Shown piece after piece: positions 51,621 to 60,692 of a stretch of 64,000 nucleotides of DNA (within the stretch, counting starts at the first letter, position 1; each line of letters starts with the position of its first letter). A program made the position numbers and the translations under genes. The DNA is from Bradyrhizobium barranii subsp. barranii (GTDB lineage Bacteria > Pseudomonadota > Alphaproteobacteria > Rhizobiales > Xanthobacteraceae), in assembly GCF_017565645.3 (NCBI RefSeq), contig NZ_CP086136.1, forward strand, positions 3,331,501 to 3,395,500, given 5' to 3'. The notes beneath the pieces were generated by a model. That model was not told the origin of the DNA and searched no databases. It saw nothing but the letters and a program-made list of their open reading frames with translations.

Positions 51621-52957
51621 GCGCACCTGTTGTCCTGGCGTTGATGTCGATCTGCTTCCTGTCGTTCGGATATCTCGGCGTGCCCGTGCCGTTCTCGCTG
51701 ATGGCCGGCGTGTTCATTGGTGCGCTCCTCTCCGATGTCTCGCTGGCCGCGATCATCCAGAAGATATTTGACGGCGTGGACTCCGAGGCGTTGCTGGCGA
51801 TCCCGTTCTTCCTGCTGGTCGGCGAGCTCATGAGCTCGGCCAACGTGGTGGTACGAATAGCCAACCTGTCAGTATCGCTGGTCGGACACATCAGGGGCGG
51901 GCTGTCGCAGGTCGTCGTTGTCTTCAGCATGTTCTTCTCGGAAATGTCGGGCTCGACCACCGCCGACGTCGCCGTGATGAGCCGTGCGCTGGGCGGTCCG
52001 ATGAAGCGCGAGGGCTACGAGCCCGCCTTCATCGCCGCGATCATCGCGTCTGCCTCGACCATCGCGGCGCTGGTGCCGCCGAGCATCACGGCGGTGGTCT
52101 ATGGCGCGGTCGGCAACGTCTCGATCGCCGGCCTGTTCATGGCGGGCGTCGTGCCCGGGTTGATGATCGGCTTCGGCCTGATGATCTACTGCTACTTCTT
52201 CGGCCCGTCCGGCCTGCGCAAGCCGCGCGCGCCGCTGCGGCAGGTGGTGTTCGCCGCGGGTGACGCCGCCCTGCCGCTGATGATCCCTGTCATTTTGCTC
52301 GGCGGCATCCTCACCGGCTGGTTCACGCCGACGGAAGCCGGCGTCGTTGCGGTGGTCTGGATTGTCGTCGTCGTGATCCCCGCGCTGAACCGCGGGCATA
52401 TCAAAAAGATCCCATATGATTTCTGCCTTGCAGGCCTGATCTTCTCGCTGCCGCTGATCACGATCGGCGCCGCCAATGCCTTCGGCTGGATGCTCGCTTA
52501 CTTACGCGGTGCGAGTTACATCGCCGACATGATCACCTCGATTGCCGGCAACGATCCGCATCTGATCATGCTGCTGATGGTGCTGCTCTTCACAGTGGTC
52601 GGTGACTTCATCGAGCCGGTGCCGACCATCATCATCTTCATGCCGCTGGTCAACGCGCTGACTGAGGCCGGCGATATCAACGCCGTGCATATGGGCGTGG
52701 TGCTGATCGCCACGCTCGCCTTTGGCCTGATCACGCCGCCATACGGCCTGGTGCTGCTGATGGCCTCGAAATTCGTCGGCATCAGTTTTGCCAAGGCCTT
52801 ACGCGCCGCATTGCCGATCTATGTGGTGTTCCTGGCCACGATCGCGTTCGCGATCTACTTCCCGAGCGTGGTGCTGTGGCTGCCGCAGAAAGTGCTGCCG
52901 GAATCGGTCGGCTGCTTCAAGTCGCCGGCGGGGACAGGCTACATCTGTCCTAAGTGA
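51617..52957 (+). CDS. TRAP transporter large permease (DctM family)
   Basis: The 446-residue protein starts with GTG overlapping the DctQ stop. There are about 12 membrane helices, with the family stretches GYLGVPVPFSLMAGVFIGALL, FFSEMSGSTTADVAVMSRAL, IAALVPPSITAVVYG and WFTPTEAGVVAVVW. It ends normally. It is the sodium-coupled transport subunit of the complex. It completes the GntR-controlled operon and converges on the histidine phosphatase gene, whose stop overlaps by 8 bp. Confidence 0.95.
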   Translation: MSAPVVLALMSICFLSFGYLGVPVPFSLMAGVFIGALLSDVSLAAIIQKIFDGVDSEALLAIPFFLLVGELMSSANVVVRIANLSVSLVGHIRGGLSQVVVVFSMFFSEMSGSTTADVAVMSRALGGPMKREGYEPAFIAAIIASASTIAALVPPSITAVVYGAVGNVSIAGLFMAGVVPGLMIGFGLMIYCYFFGPSGLRKPRAPLRQVVFAAGDAALPLMIPVILLGGILTGWFTPTEAGVVAVVWIVVVVIPALNRGHIKKIPYDFCLAGLIFSLPLITIGAANAFGWMLAYLRGASYIADMITSIAGNDPHLIMLLMVLLFTVVGDFIEPVPTIIIFMPLVNALTEAGDINAVHMGVVLIATLAFGLITPPYGLVLLMASKFVGISFAKALRAALPIYVVFLATIAFAIYFPSVVLWLPQKVLPESVGCFKSPAGTGYICPK

Positions 52958-53489
52958 CGAGCGGCGTGCCGTGGCTGTTCTTGAAATAGCTGCCGGCGAG
53001 CGATTTCGCCATTCCCTGCATCACCGCGTCGTGGCAGACGAACAGGAAGTCGTCGTCAGGATGACGGTCGAGCCATGCGGAGACGCAAGCCAGCGACCGT
53101 TCCGTCATGGCGTCCCAGTTTTCGCCGTCGGCGGGGAGGATCGAGACTAGGCCCGTCGCCGAGTTGACGCCGTGCTTGATCATGAGGTCGCGGACGGGGA
53201 GGCCCTCAAAGCTTCCGAAATCGAACTCGATGATGCCGTCATCGATCGAGAGCGGCACCGAGATGGCGTCTGCGATGATCTCGGCCGTTCGTGCCGCGCG
53301 CACCAGCGGGCTCGCGACGATTCGGCTGATGCCGATACCGCGCAACATGTCCGCGGCCTCGTGCGCCTGCGCGAGGCCATCCGCGTTCAGCGGGTTGTCG
53401 GTTCGTCCCTGAAACAGCCCCTGCCTATTCCAGTCGGTCGCGCCGTGGCGCAGGCCGCAGAACGAGCGCGCCGGTGCCGGCACGCTCAC
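52950..53489 (-). CDS. Histidine phosphatase family protein
   Basis: I place the start at the GTG of 53489, which overlaps the stop of the enoyl-CoA hydratase gene (GTGA), giving 179 residues. The catalytic RHG is present (FCGLRHGATDWNRQGLFQGR, the usual phosphoglycerate-mutase style with Leu-Arg-His-Gly). The second catalytic His is in FVCHDAVMQGM. The family dephosphorylates small metabolites or proteins. Overlap with the hydratase gene implies an operon, but I see no obvious metabolic link. Confidence 0.88.
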   Translation of the reverse strand: MSVPAPARSFCGLRHGATDWNRQGLFQGRTDNPLNADGLAQAHEAADMLRGIGISRIVASPLVRAARTAEIIADAISVPLSIDDGIIEFDFGSFEGLPVRDLMIKHGVNSATGLVSILPADGENWDAMTERSLACVSAWLDRHPDDDFLFVCHDAVMQGMAKSLAGSYFKNSHGTPLVT

Positions 53490-54280
53490 TTGCCCTTGCT
53501 CGTGAATTTCTTCACGGCGACGCGGAAATCCTCGGTGTTCATCGCCATGATGATCTTGTGCTCCTCGGCATCGAGCTGCTGCTTCACCGGCGTGGTCGCG
53601 GCCTGGTAGACCAACGACTTGGTGCCGGCGATCGCCGCCGGCGGATTCTGCGCCAGGCGCTCGGCGAGTTTTCGCGTGGCCGCCTTCAACTCCGCGGCGG
53701 GGACGACCTTCGCAAGCAGGCCCCATTCATGGGCCTGCTGCGCGGTAAAATTGTCCTCCGACAGGAATATCTGGAGCGCACGTCGCGATCCGACCGTACC
53801 GACGATTCCGACCGTCGAGCCGCCGTCCGGCGACACCCCGATCTTGGCATAGGCCGGCGTGAACTTGGCATCCTCCGCGGCGATGCAGAGATCGGTGACG
53901 AAGGCGAGGCCCATGCCGGCGCCGGCCGCCGAGCCGTGCACGCTGGACAGCGAGATCTTCGGCATGCGCCGAATGATCTCGATGAAGGCGTGATAATGCT
54001 TCAGCAACTCGCCGACCACCGGCGTGACCGTGCCGGCTTCTGCCGCAGCGCCGATCGTCTGCAGATCGCCGCCGGCCGAGAAGGCGCGGCCTTCTCCTTC
54101 GAGCACGATGACCCTGATGTCGTCGGCGCCTTCGAGATAGGCCGCGAGCTGTTCGAGCTTCTGCGCGATTGCAAGGTTGACCGAGTTGAACGCGGCGGGG
54201 CGGTTGAGCGTGATGGTTGCGATCGGGCCGTCGATCCGCAGCAGGGCGGGATCGTCGGGTTTGGAGACGGGAGCTGGCAT
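53486..54280 (-). CDS. Enoyl-CoA hydratase/isomerase family protein
   Basis: From the ATG at 54280 (MPAPVSKPDD) the product has 264 residues; an ATG at 54298 is also possible. The crotonase fold shows both oxyanion-hole strands (AFSAGGDLQTIGAA and VHGSAAGAGMGLAFVTDLCIA). At the usual Glu positions of hydratases the sequence reads AYAKIGVSPDGGSTV, where Asp (SPDGG) may take the catalytic role as in isomerases. It acts on acyl-CoA, probably in beta-oxidation or an aromatic ring pathway. It is translationally coupled to the downstream phosphatase gene. Confidence 0.92.
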   Translation of the reverse strand: MPAPVSKPDDPALLRIDGPIATITLNRPAAFNSVNLAIAQKLEQLAAYLEGADDIRVIVLEGEGRAFSAGGDLQTIGAAAEAGTVTPVVGELLKHYHAFIEIIRRMPKISLSSVHGSAAGAGMGLAFVTDLCIAAEDAKFTPAYAKIGVSPDGGSTVGIVGTVGSRRALQIFLSEDNFTAQQAHEWGLLAKVVPAAELKAATRKLAERLAQNPPAAIAGTKSLVYQAATTPVKQQLDAEEHKIIMAMNTEDFRVAVKKFTSKGK

Positions 54281-54507
54281 CTGGAATATCCCCGGCATGA
54301 GGTCGTTGCTGCAACTAAATCGCAGAAGGTCGGGGGTGACAATCCCCGCATGCCGCTCTTGCGCAGGACGGAATGATGGGCTCAAATGGGCCGCCTTCGT
54401 TTAGGAACGGACACGAGCGCCGGCTCCTCCTGGGCAAGCCAAGCCAATATCAGCGAGAGAGGAGACGGCATGGGTGACGCTCGTGTCTCCGGAAATGGGC
54501 TGTTCCA

Positions 54508-55728
54508 ATGACGGGTGGTCCGGTGATCATTGTCGGTGCCGGCCATGGCGGCTACCAGGTCGCGGCGTCCCTGCGTCAGGCGGGATTTTCCGACCGCGTC
54601 TGCCTGATCAACGACGAGGCGCATCTGCCTTATCAGCGGCCGCCGCTGTCCAAGGCCTATATCAAGGGCTCGGCCGGGCCGGAGAGCCTGATGTTCCGGC
54701 CGGAGAAATTCTACCAGGATCAGAAGATCGAGCTGATCGCGGGCCGCGCGGTGTCGATCGATCGCGCCGGCCACAAGGTGCATCTCGCATCCGGCGAGAC
54801 GCTGCCTTACGGCCACCTCGTGCTGGCCACGGGCGCGCGCAACCGGCTGCTTGATTTGCCGAATGCGAATTTGCCCGACGTGAAATATCTGCGCATCCTC
54901 GACGACAGCGAGGCGCTGCGACAGATCATGCCGTCGAAGTCGCGTGTCGTGGTGATCGGCGCCGGCTTCATCGGCCTCGAATTCGCGGCCACCGCGCGGA
55001 TCAAGGGCCTCGAGGTGGACGTGCTCGAACTCGCCCCGCGCGTGATGGCGCGCGCGGTGACGGCGGAGGTCTCGGAGTATTTTCAGGCGCGGCATCGCGA
55101 GGCCGGCATCCGCATTCACCTCGGTGTGCAGGCAACCTCGATCGAGGCTGAGGGCGGCAAGGTCACCGGCGTTTCCTTGAGCGACGGAAGGCATCTGCCG
55201 GCCGACCTCGTCGTGGTCGGTGTCGGCGTGCTGCCGAACATCGAGCTTGCGGCGGAGGCGGGGCTTGCCGTCGCCGCCGGCATCATCGTCGACGAATATC
55301 TCTCGACGTCCGATCCTGACATCTCCGCGATCGGCGACTGCGCGCTGTTCGCCAGTCCGCGCTTCGGCGGATCGCAGCGGCTGGAGTCGGTGCAGAACGC
55401 CACCGATCACGCCCGCTGCCTCGCGGCGCGGCTGACCGGCGACCGCAAGGCCTACGACAGCCATCCCTGGTTCTGGAGCGACCAGGGCGACGACAAGCTC
55501 CAGATGGCGGGGCTGACCACCGGCTACGACCGCGTCGTGCTGCGCGGCGATCCCGCGAAGAAAGCGTTCTCGGCGTTCTGCTACAAGGGCGACAGACTGC
55601 TCGGCATCGAGTCGGTCAACCGTGCCGGCGACCACATGTTCGGTCGCCGCCTGTTCGGACTGGAGCGCTCGATCACGCCGGAGCAGGCCGCGGATGAAGG
55701 CTTCGACCTGAAGAGTGCGCTGGCCTGA
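54508..55728 (+). CDS. Rubredoxin/ferredoxin reductase-type FAD oxidoreductase
   Basis: The 406-residue flavoprotein has an FAD site (VIVGAGHGGYQVAASLRQAGF), the family marker PYQRPPLSKAY, an NAD site (VVVIGAGFIGLEFAATA) and ISAIGDCALF for the flavin ribityl. This is the putidaredoxin-reductase class, which feeds NADH electrons to a [2Fe-2S] ferredoxin or rubredoxin for a P450 or oxygenase. Neither a ferredoxin nor an oxygenase gene is adjacent, so its partner must be encoded elsewhere. It abuts the convergent ribokinase gene end to end. Confidence 0.93.
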   Translation: MTGGPVIIVGAGHGGYQVAASLRQAGFSDRVCLINDEAHLPYQRPPLSKAYIKGSAGPESLMFRPEKFYQDQKIELIAGRAVSIDRAGHKVHLASGETLPYGHLVLATGARNRLLDLPNANLPDVKYLRILDDSEALRQIMPSKSRVVVIGAGFIGLEFAATARIKGLEVDVLELAPRVMARAVTAEVSEYFQARHREAGIRIHLGVQATSIEAEGGKVTGVSLSDGRHLPADLVVVGVGVLPNIELAAEAGLAVAAGIIVDEYLSTSDPDISAIGDCALFASPRFGGSQRLESVQNATDHARCLAARLTGDRKAYDSHPWFWSDQGDDKLQMAGLTTGYDRVVLRGDPAKKAFSAFCYKGDRLLGIESVNRAGDHMFGRRLFGLERSITPEQAADEGFDLKSALA

Positions 55729-56643
55729 TCATCCGGCCTTGATGACGGCGGCGACTTCCGCGGCCGTCGGCATCGACGGCCCGGCGCCCATGCGCTGCAC
55801 GCTGATCGAGGCGGCCGCGTTGGCGAAAGCGAGCGCGGTACGCAGGGACACGCCCTCCGCCAGCTGCGCCGCGAGCGCGCCGACGAAGCAATCGCCGGCG
55901 CCGGTGGTGTCGACCGCTTTCACCACGCGGCCGGGCACCGCGAATTCCTCGCGGCCGGCGAGCGCGAGCACGCCCCGCTTGCCGAGCGTCACGCAGATGA
56001 TCTGGTCCTCGCGTGCCTGCAGTTGCCGCGCGACGTCGACGATTGTTGCGGCCTCGTCGCCGTCGGAGAGCTCCACGCCCGCGAGGAAGCCGAGCTCGGT
56101 CTCGTTCAGCACGAGGATGTCGACGAGCGCCAGCAGCTCGGCGGACATCTTTTGCGCGGGTGCTGGGTTGAGCAGCGTCGTGGCGCCGGCGCTACGGGCG
56201 CGCTGGAAGAAGGCGGCAATCGTCGGCAGCGGAATCTCGAACTGGCTGACGGCCACATCGCCCTTCGCCAGCGGAACGTTCGCGACATCGTCGGCGCCGA
56301 CCAGCGCATTGCTGCCGGGGATGACGACGATGGTGTTGTCGGAGGCCGCGACGGTGATGATCGCGGTGCCGCTATGCGTGTCGGCGTCCCGAACAGAGCC
56401 GAGCTCGATGCCCTGCGCACCGAGGAACGTTCGCAACTCAGCGCCAAACGAATCCTTACCAAGCCGGCCGATCAGCGTGGTCTTCGTACCGAGCCGTGAC
56501 GCCGCGACGGCCTGGTTCGCGCCCTTGCCGCCGGGAAAATACAGCACCTGCCGGCCGGCGACGGTCTCGCCGACCTTGGGATGGCGATCGGCGGTCGCCA
56601 CCACATCCATGTTGATGCTGCCGGCGATAAAGACGCGCCCCAT
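55729..56643 (-). CDS. rbsK: Ribokinase (PfkB family)
   Basis: The 304-residue sugar kinase has the ribokinase signature pair. The N-terminal motif is FPGGKGANQAVAASRLG. The C-terminal motif is VVKAVDTTGAGDCFVGALAAQL, with the catalytic Asp in GAGD. INMDVVATADRHPKVGET at the start is typical of RbsK. It phosphorylates D-ribose, or a close pentose, on O5 using ATP. It is 19 bp downstream of another PfkB kinase gene on the same strand, and no rbs transporter is adjacent. Confidence 0.9.
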   Translation of the reverse strand: MGRVFIAGSINMDVVATADRHPKVGETVAGRQVLYFPGGKGANQAVAASRLGTKTTLIGRLGKDSFGAELRTFLGAQGIELGSVRDADTHSGTAIITVAASDNTIVVIPGSNALVGADDVANVPLAKGDVAVSQFEIPLPTIAAFFQRARSAGATTLLNPAPAQKMSAELLALVDILVLNETELGFLAGVELSDGDEAATIVDVARQLQAREDQIICVTLGKRGVLALAGREEFAVPGRVVKAVDTTGAGDCFVGALAAQLAEGVSLRTALAFANAAASISVQRMGAGPSMPTAAEVAAVIKAG

Positions 56644-56662
56644 GATATGCCCTTACAAAATC

Positions 56663-57556
56663 CTAGACCCTGACTTCGAACTCGTGCCTGACTTTGGCAA
56701 TGTCCACAAGGGTCGGCAGGCCGGCCTCGTTGCCGAGGCGCTGGATCTTGAAGGTCGAGGCGGCGCGGGCAAAATCAAAGTGCTCGCGCCAGCTTTTGCC
56801 GGGATGGGCGAGGTAGGAATAGACATAGGCGCCGTGGAAGACGTCGCCGGCGCCGTTGGTGTCGATCACGCGCTCGCGCGGGATCGGCATCGCCGGCATG
56901 ACCTCGACCGCACCCGTTTCATTGTACCAGAGCAGACCCTTCTCACCCATGGTGACGCCGCCGATCTTGCAGCCGCGGCTCTTGAGGTAGTCGAGCATCT
57001 TCTCGGGCGTCAGGTCCATCTGCTCACACAGGCGTTCGGCGACGATGGCGACGTCGATGAATGCGAGCAGCTCATGCGTGTTGGTGCGCAGGCCGCCGCC
57101 GTCGAGCGAGGTCAGGATTCCGGCCTCGCGGCAGACCTTTGCATAGTGGATCGCGGCATCGGGCTGATGGCCGTCGATGTGCAGGGCGCGGCAGCCGCCG
57201 AGATTGAGCATCGGGAACGGATGGATGTGCTCGTCGTCGCGGCAACGGACGATGGCGCGCTTGCCGTCCTTGGGCATGATGAAGGACAGCGAGGACTGAT
57301 TCACCTTCCGCCCGTGCAGCGAGATCGCGTATTTCGCGCACATGTCCTGGAACATGCGCCCCAGCCAGTCATTGGCCGCCGTGGCGATGAGATCGGGCAC
57401 GATGCCGAGCTTGGCGCAGCAGAACGCCGCCGTCACCGCGTTGCCGCCGAAGGAGACCGCGTAGTCCGTTGCCACGTGCTTTTCGTCGCCGGTCGGCATG
57501 TGGTCGGTGATGAAGACGACGTCGATATAGGTCTGACCGATAAAGAGAGCCTGCAT
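56663..57556 (-). CDS. PfkB-family sugar kinase
   Basis: The 297-residue kinase has N-terminal VSFGGNAVTAAFCCAKLGI and C-terminal VIDTNGAGDVFHGAYVYSYL with the catalytic Asp. It differs clearly from the neighbouring ribokinase, including an unusual N-terminus (MQALFIGQTYIDVVFITDHM). The substrate could be a hexose, ketogluconate or nucleoside. It is the first gene of a two-kinase operon with the ribokinase. Confidence 0.9.
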   Translation of the reverse strand: MQALFIGQTYIDVVFITDHMPTGDEKHVATDYAVSFGGNAVTAAFCCAKLGIVPDLIATAANDWLGRMFQDMCAKYAISLHGRKVNQSSLSFIMPKDGKRAIVRCRDDEHIHPFPMLNLGGCRALHIDGHQPDAAIHYAKVCREAGILTSLDGGGLRTNTHELLAFIDVAIVAERLCEQMDLTPEKMLDYLKSRGCKIGGVTMGEKGLLWYNETGAVEVMPAMPIPRERVIDTNGAGDVFHGAYVYSYLAHPGKSWREHFDFARAASTFKIQRLGNEAGLPTLVDIAKVRHEFEVRV

Positions 57557-57759
57557 TGGTTGTCCGTGATGCGCTGGGTGGTCCCGGCCGGCGAGCTTAC
57601 TCTAACACCGGTTCCGCTCTTGGGACGCTGAAATTATTCGCAAATCTGCCGCCCGAGCGCTTGAGGTCGGCATGGGGCCGGAATACGACCATCACCGGTC
57701 CATGCCAAGCCCGGACAAACGCCGTCCTTCGGAATGGTTCCAGGTCGATCAAGGGGGGA

Positions 57760-58611
57760 ATGATGATCACCGGCCTCGATCACGTCGTCGCCTTGGTGAG
57801 GGATATCGGTGCGGCCAAGGCGGCGTATCAGACGCTGCTCGGGCGCGCGCCGGCCTGGCAGAATTCCGGCGAGGGCGCCGACCGCGTGCTGTTCACGCTT
57901 GCGAACATGACGATCGAGCTGATGGCGCCGAGCGGCTGTAACGTTGCGGCGGACCGGATCCGCGCGCTGCTCGACGATCGCGAGGGCGTGCTCGCCAGCC
58001 TGTGCTTTCGTGTCGCAGACATGAGCAAGATGCACCGGCGGCTGGAGCGGGTAGCCTTGAGGCCGGATCCGGTCGCCGAGGTCGAAAGCAGCGACGTCGC
58101 GAGCGGCGCAGCCCTGCACTGGAAACGCACGCGTGCCGCAACCGAATTGACGCGCGGCGTGCGCATGTTCTTCCTCGAGCTCGCCGAGGAGCGGCCGCTG
58201 TCGGCTGCGACCGACATCGCGCCGATCGATGGGCTCGACCACGTCGTGGTCACCACCGAGGATACCGACCGCGCCGCCGCGCTCTATGGCGCGCGGCTCG
58301 GCCTTGATCTCGCACTGGACCGCTCGCACCAGGATTGGGGCCAGCTGATGTTCTTCCGCTGCGGCGACCTCATCGTCGAAGTGGTGCGCCGCCCCGTGGC
58401 GGGCGGGGATTCCCTGCATGATCGTCTCTGGGGCCTGAGCTGGCGGGTCGCCGACATCGACGCCACCCGCGCCCGCCTGCTCGCCGCCGGCCTCGACGTC
58501 ACCGAGGTGCGCAACGGCCGCAAGCCGGGCACGCGGATCATGACGGTGCGGAACGGCACCTGCGGGATCCAGACTGTGCTGCTGGAGCGCTCGCCGAAGC
58601 CGGCGGAGTAG
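57760..58611 (+). CDS. VOC-family protein with two glyoxalase-like domains
   Basis: The tandem ATGs at 57760/57763 follow AAGGGGGG, giving about 283 residues. Two VOC modules are visible. The first has ITGLDHVVALVRDIGAAKAAY (residues 1-120) and the second has IDGLDHVVVTTEDTDRAAALYG (about 150-275). Metal ligands would be the His of each LDHVV and Glu of LIVEVVRRP. Proteins with this layout include extradiol dioxygenases and glyoxalases; the closing IMTVRNGTCGIQTVLLE does not decide between them. Confidence 0.85.
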   Translation: MMITGLDHVVALVRDIGAAKAAYQTLLGRAPAWQNSGEGADRVLFTLANMTIELMAPSGCNVAADRIRALLDDREGVLASLCFRVADMSKMHRRLERVALRPDPVAEVESSDVASGAALHWKRTRAATELTRGVRMFFLELAEERPLSAATDIAPIDGLDHVVVTTEDTDRAAALYGARLGLDLALDRSHQDWGQLMFFRCGDLIVEVVRRPVAGGDSLHDRLWGLSWRVADIDATRARLLAAGLDVTEVRNGRKPGTRIMTVRNGTCGIQTVLLERSPKPAE

Positions 58612-58628
58612 GCTCCGATCTCTCCACT

Positions 58629-58715
58629 CGTCATTGCGAGGAGCTCTTGCGACGAAGCAATCCAGAGTCTTTCCCCAGTGACAGTCTGGATTGCTTCGCT
58701 GCGCTCGCAATGACG
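58629..58715. repeat. Dispersed palindromic repeat, family A, copy 3
   Basis: This is the third copy of the element at 29604-29683 and 41062-41147, between the VOC and TetR genes. The left arm has GAGGAGCTCTTGCGACG, slightly diverged. Its right edge reaches almost to the possible TetR start, so the repeat may form part of that gene's 5' leader. Confidence 0.85.
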
Positions 58716-58720
58716 AAACT

Positions 58721-59494
58721 ATGCGGCGGGCCGCGCGCGTGATAAATGCGATCTGGACAAACACCCAGCGGGCACCCGGTTTGGCGAAAGCAACGGCAAA
58801 GCGAACTCTGAAATGGCAGCGCGACCCCGAGGGGATGCGGCTGCGCATTCTCGAAGCCGCCAAGCAGGAGTTTTCGGCGCACGGGCTCGCGGGCGCGCGT
58901 GTCGACCGCATCGCGGCGAAGGCCGGCGCCAACAAGCGCATGCTCTATTATCACGTCGGCAACAAGGACGAGCTCTATCTCGCGGTGCTCGAAGGCGCCT
59001 ATGACAAGATCCGCAGCGAGGAGCGGGGGCTGGATCTCGAGCATCTCGATCCGCCCGAAGCGATACGGCGGCTGATCGAGTTCACCTGGAACTACTTCCT
59101 GCGCAACCCGGAATTCCTGTCGCTGCTCCAGACCGAGAACCTCGCGCGCGCAAAGCACCTCAAGCGCTCGACCAAGGTCAAGTCGATGCACTCGCCCTTC
59201 GTCGAGATGATCCGCACTGTGGTGCTGCGCGGCGTCGACAGCGGCGATTTCCAGGTCGCGGTCGATCCGGTGCAGCTCTACATCTCGATCGCGGGGCTCT
59301 GCTTCTTCTATCTCTCCAATTCGGCCACGTTGAGCGTGATCTTCGGCCGCGATCTGCTGGCCAAGGACGCCAAGGACGAGCGGCTTTCGCACATGGTCGG
59401 CCTCGTGCTGGCCGCGCTGACGGGGCGATCGACCGCGCTGTTCGAGATCGCCAAAGCGCCGAAGTCGCGCAGCGCGGTGGCGCAGACGGTTTAG
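58721..59494 (+). CDS. TetR-family transcriptional regulator
   Basis: From the ATG at 58721 the protein has 257 residues; the N-terminal 35 residues precede the conserved DNA-binding domain, so a later start is possible. The TetR HTH is clear (RILEAAKQEFSAHGLAGARV, IAAKAGANKRMLYYHVGNKDELYLAVLE). The C-terminal domain resembles the TetR_C group (NYFLRNPEFLSLLQTENLARAKHL). It lies upstream of the ABC transporter operon on the same strand and is the obvious candidate regulator of that operon, separated by the family E repeat. Confidence 0.92.
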   Translation: MRRAARVINAIWTNTQRAPGLAKATAKRTLKWQRDPEGMRLRILEAAKQEFSAHGLAGARVDRIAAKAGANKRMLYYHVGNKDELYLAVLEGAYDKIRSEERGLDLEHLDPPEAIRRLIEFTWNYFLRNPEFLSLLQTENLARAKHLKRSTKVKSMHSPFVEMIRTVVLRGVDSGDFQVAVDPVQLYISIAGLCFFYLSNSATLSVIFGRDLLAKDAKDERLSHMVGLVLAALTGRSTALFEIAKAPKSRSAVAQTV

Positions 59495-59820
59495 TGCTCT
59501 TTTGTCGCTGGTCGTCGATCGGCCGCTGTTTCCAAGTTCTCCGCTGTCATCGCCCGACTTGTGAGCCTGTGGGCGGTCTCGTGCCCCGGACGCAGCGCAA
59601 CACCCCTTAGCGGTGCGCTGCAGAGCCGGGGCCCATATATCCGCGGAGAACGGCGCCTCTGGGTCCCGGCTTTGTGCAGCAGCGCAAGGGCGCTGCAGTG
59701 CGTCCGGGACACGAGAGGAGGCCAGGAACCGGCACAAAACGTCACAGGGAAAGCTCTGGACAGTATTTATCCAACGAGTTAATTTCTCCCCCGAACGAAG
59801 AAGAATGCCGGGAGTGAGAC
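59495..59820. other. Intergenic region with family E repeat upstream of the ABC operon
   Basis: This 326-bp gap holds the long inverted repeat at 59577-59716, then about 100 bp that should include the promoter of the ABC transporter operon (CGGGAGTGAGAC just before the GTG start). I see no gene in it. Confidence 0.55.
59577..59716. repeat. Dispersed palindromic repeat, family E
   Basis: TCTCGTGCCCCGGACGC at the left is mirrored by GCGTCCGGGACACGAGA at the right. Internal arms are GGTGCGCTGCAGAGCCGGG and CCCGGCTTTGTGCAGCAGCG. About 140 bp, it is the longest palindromic element here, directly after the TetR gene. Confidence 0.8.
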
Positions 59821-60630
59821 GTGGCTGAAGTGAAGCCGCAGAGTGCGGTGTCCAAGATGCTGAATGCGGCCTGGGTCCGGCCGTTCCTGTTCCTGGTCTT
59901 CATCGTCGTCGCCTGGGATCTTGCGATCCGCCTGTTCAAGATCCCCGCCTATCAGATCCCGGCGCCGGGCGATGTTCTCGCTGTGCTGCGCACCGAATGG
60001 CCGGAACTGCTGCGCCAGTCCTGGCCGACCACCTATGCGACCGTCTGCGGCTTCCTGCTGTCGGCGCTGTTCGGCATCCCCGTCGCCATGCTGATCGCGG
60101 GCTCGAAGACGGTGGAGAGCTATGTCTATCCGCTGCTGGTGTTCTCGCAATCCGTGCCGAAGATCGCGATCGCGCCGCTGTTCGTAGTCTGGTTTGGCTT
60201 CGGCATCATTCCCAAAGTGATTTCGGCGTTCCTGCTCGGCTTCTTCCCGGTGGTGGTCTCCGCCGTGCAAGGCTTCAAGTCGGTCGATCCTGATATGGTC
60301 GACCTCGCCCGCGCCATGCAGGGCAGCCGGTTCCGGGTTTTCCTCGCGGTGAACCTGCCGCATGCGCTGCCGGCGATCTTCTCAGGCCTCAAAGTGTCGG
60401 TGACGCTGGCCGTGGTCGGCGCCGTCGTCGGCGAGTTCGTCGGCTCCAATTCCGGCATCGGCTACGTGATGCAGCGCTCGATCGGCACGTTCGATCTGCC
60501 GACGATGTTCGCAGCGCTGGTGATCCTGGCGCTGCTCGGCGTGATCCTGTTCTGGATCGTGGACCGGATCGAGAAGCTGGTCATTCCCTGGCATGTCAGC
60601 CAGCGCGAGGACGTGATTTTCGCCTCGTAA
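59821..60630 (+). CDS. ABC transporter permease (SsuC/TauC/ThiX type)
   Basis: The 269-residue protein starts with GTG at 59821. There are about six membrane helices and a BPD_transp_1 core (FSQSVPKIAIAPLFVVWFGFGIIPKVI), with the EAA-like loop ARAMQGSRFRVFLAVNLPHALPAIF. This branch imports sulfonates, thiamine precursors, nitrate and similar small anions. It is the first gene of a four- or five-gene operon with a binding protein, ATPase, enolase-superfamily-like protein and an oxidoreductase. Confidence 0.93.
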   Translation: MAEVKPQSAVSKMLNAAWVRPFLFLVFIVVAWDLAIRLFKIPAYQIPAPGDVLAVLRTEWPELLRQSWPTTYATVCGFLLSALFGIPVAMLIAGSKTVESYVYPLLVFSQSVPKIAIAPLFVVWFGFGIIPKVISAFLLGFFPVVVSAVQGFKSVDPDMVDLARAMQGSRFRVFLAVNLPHALPAIFSGLKVSVTLAVVGAVVGEFVGSNSGIGYVMQRSIGTFDLPTMFAALVILALLGVILFWIVDRIEKLVIPWHVSQREDVIFAS

Positions 60631-60692
60631 CAAAAACTAAGGCAACGAACGGCCATCAGCGGCCGACGCAACAAGGGCAAGGGAGAGAAACG

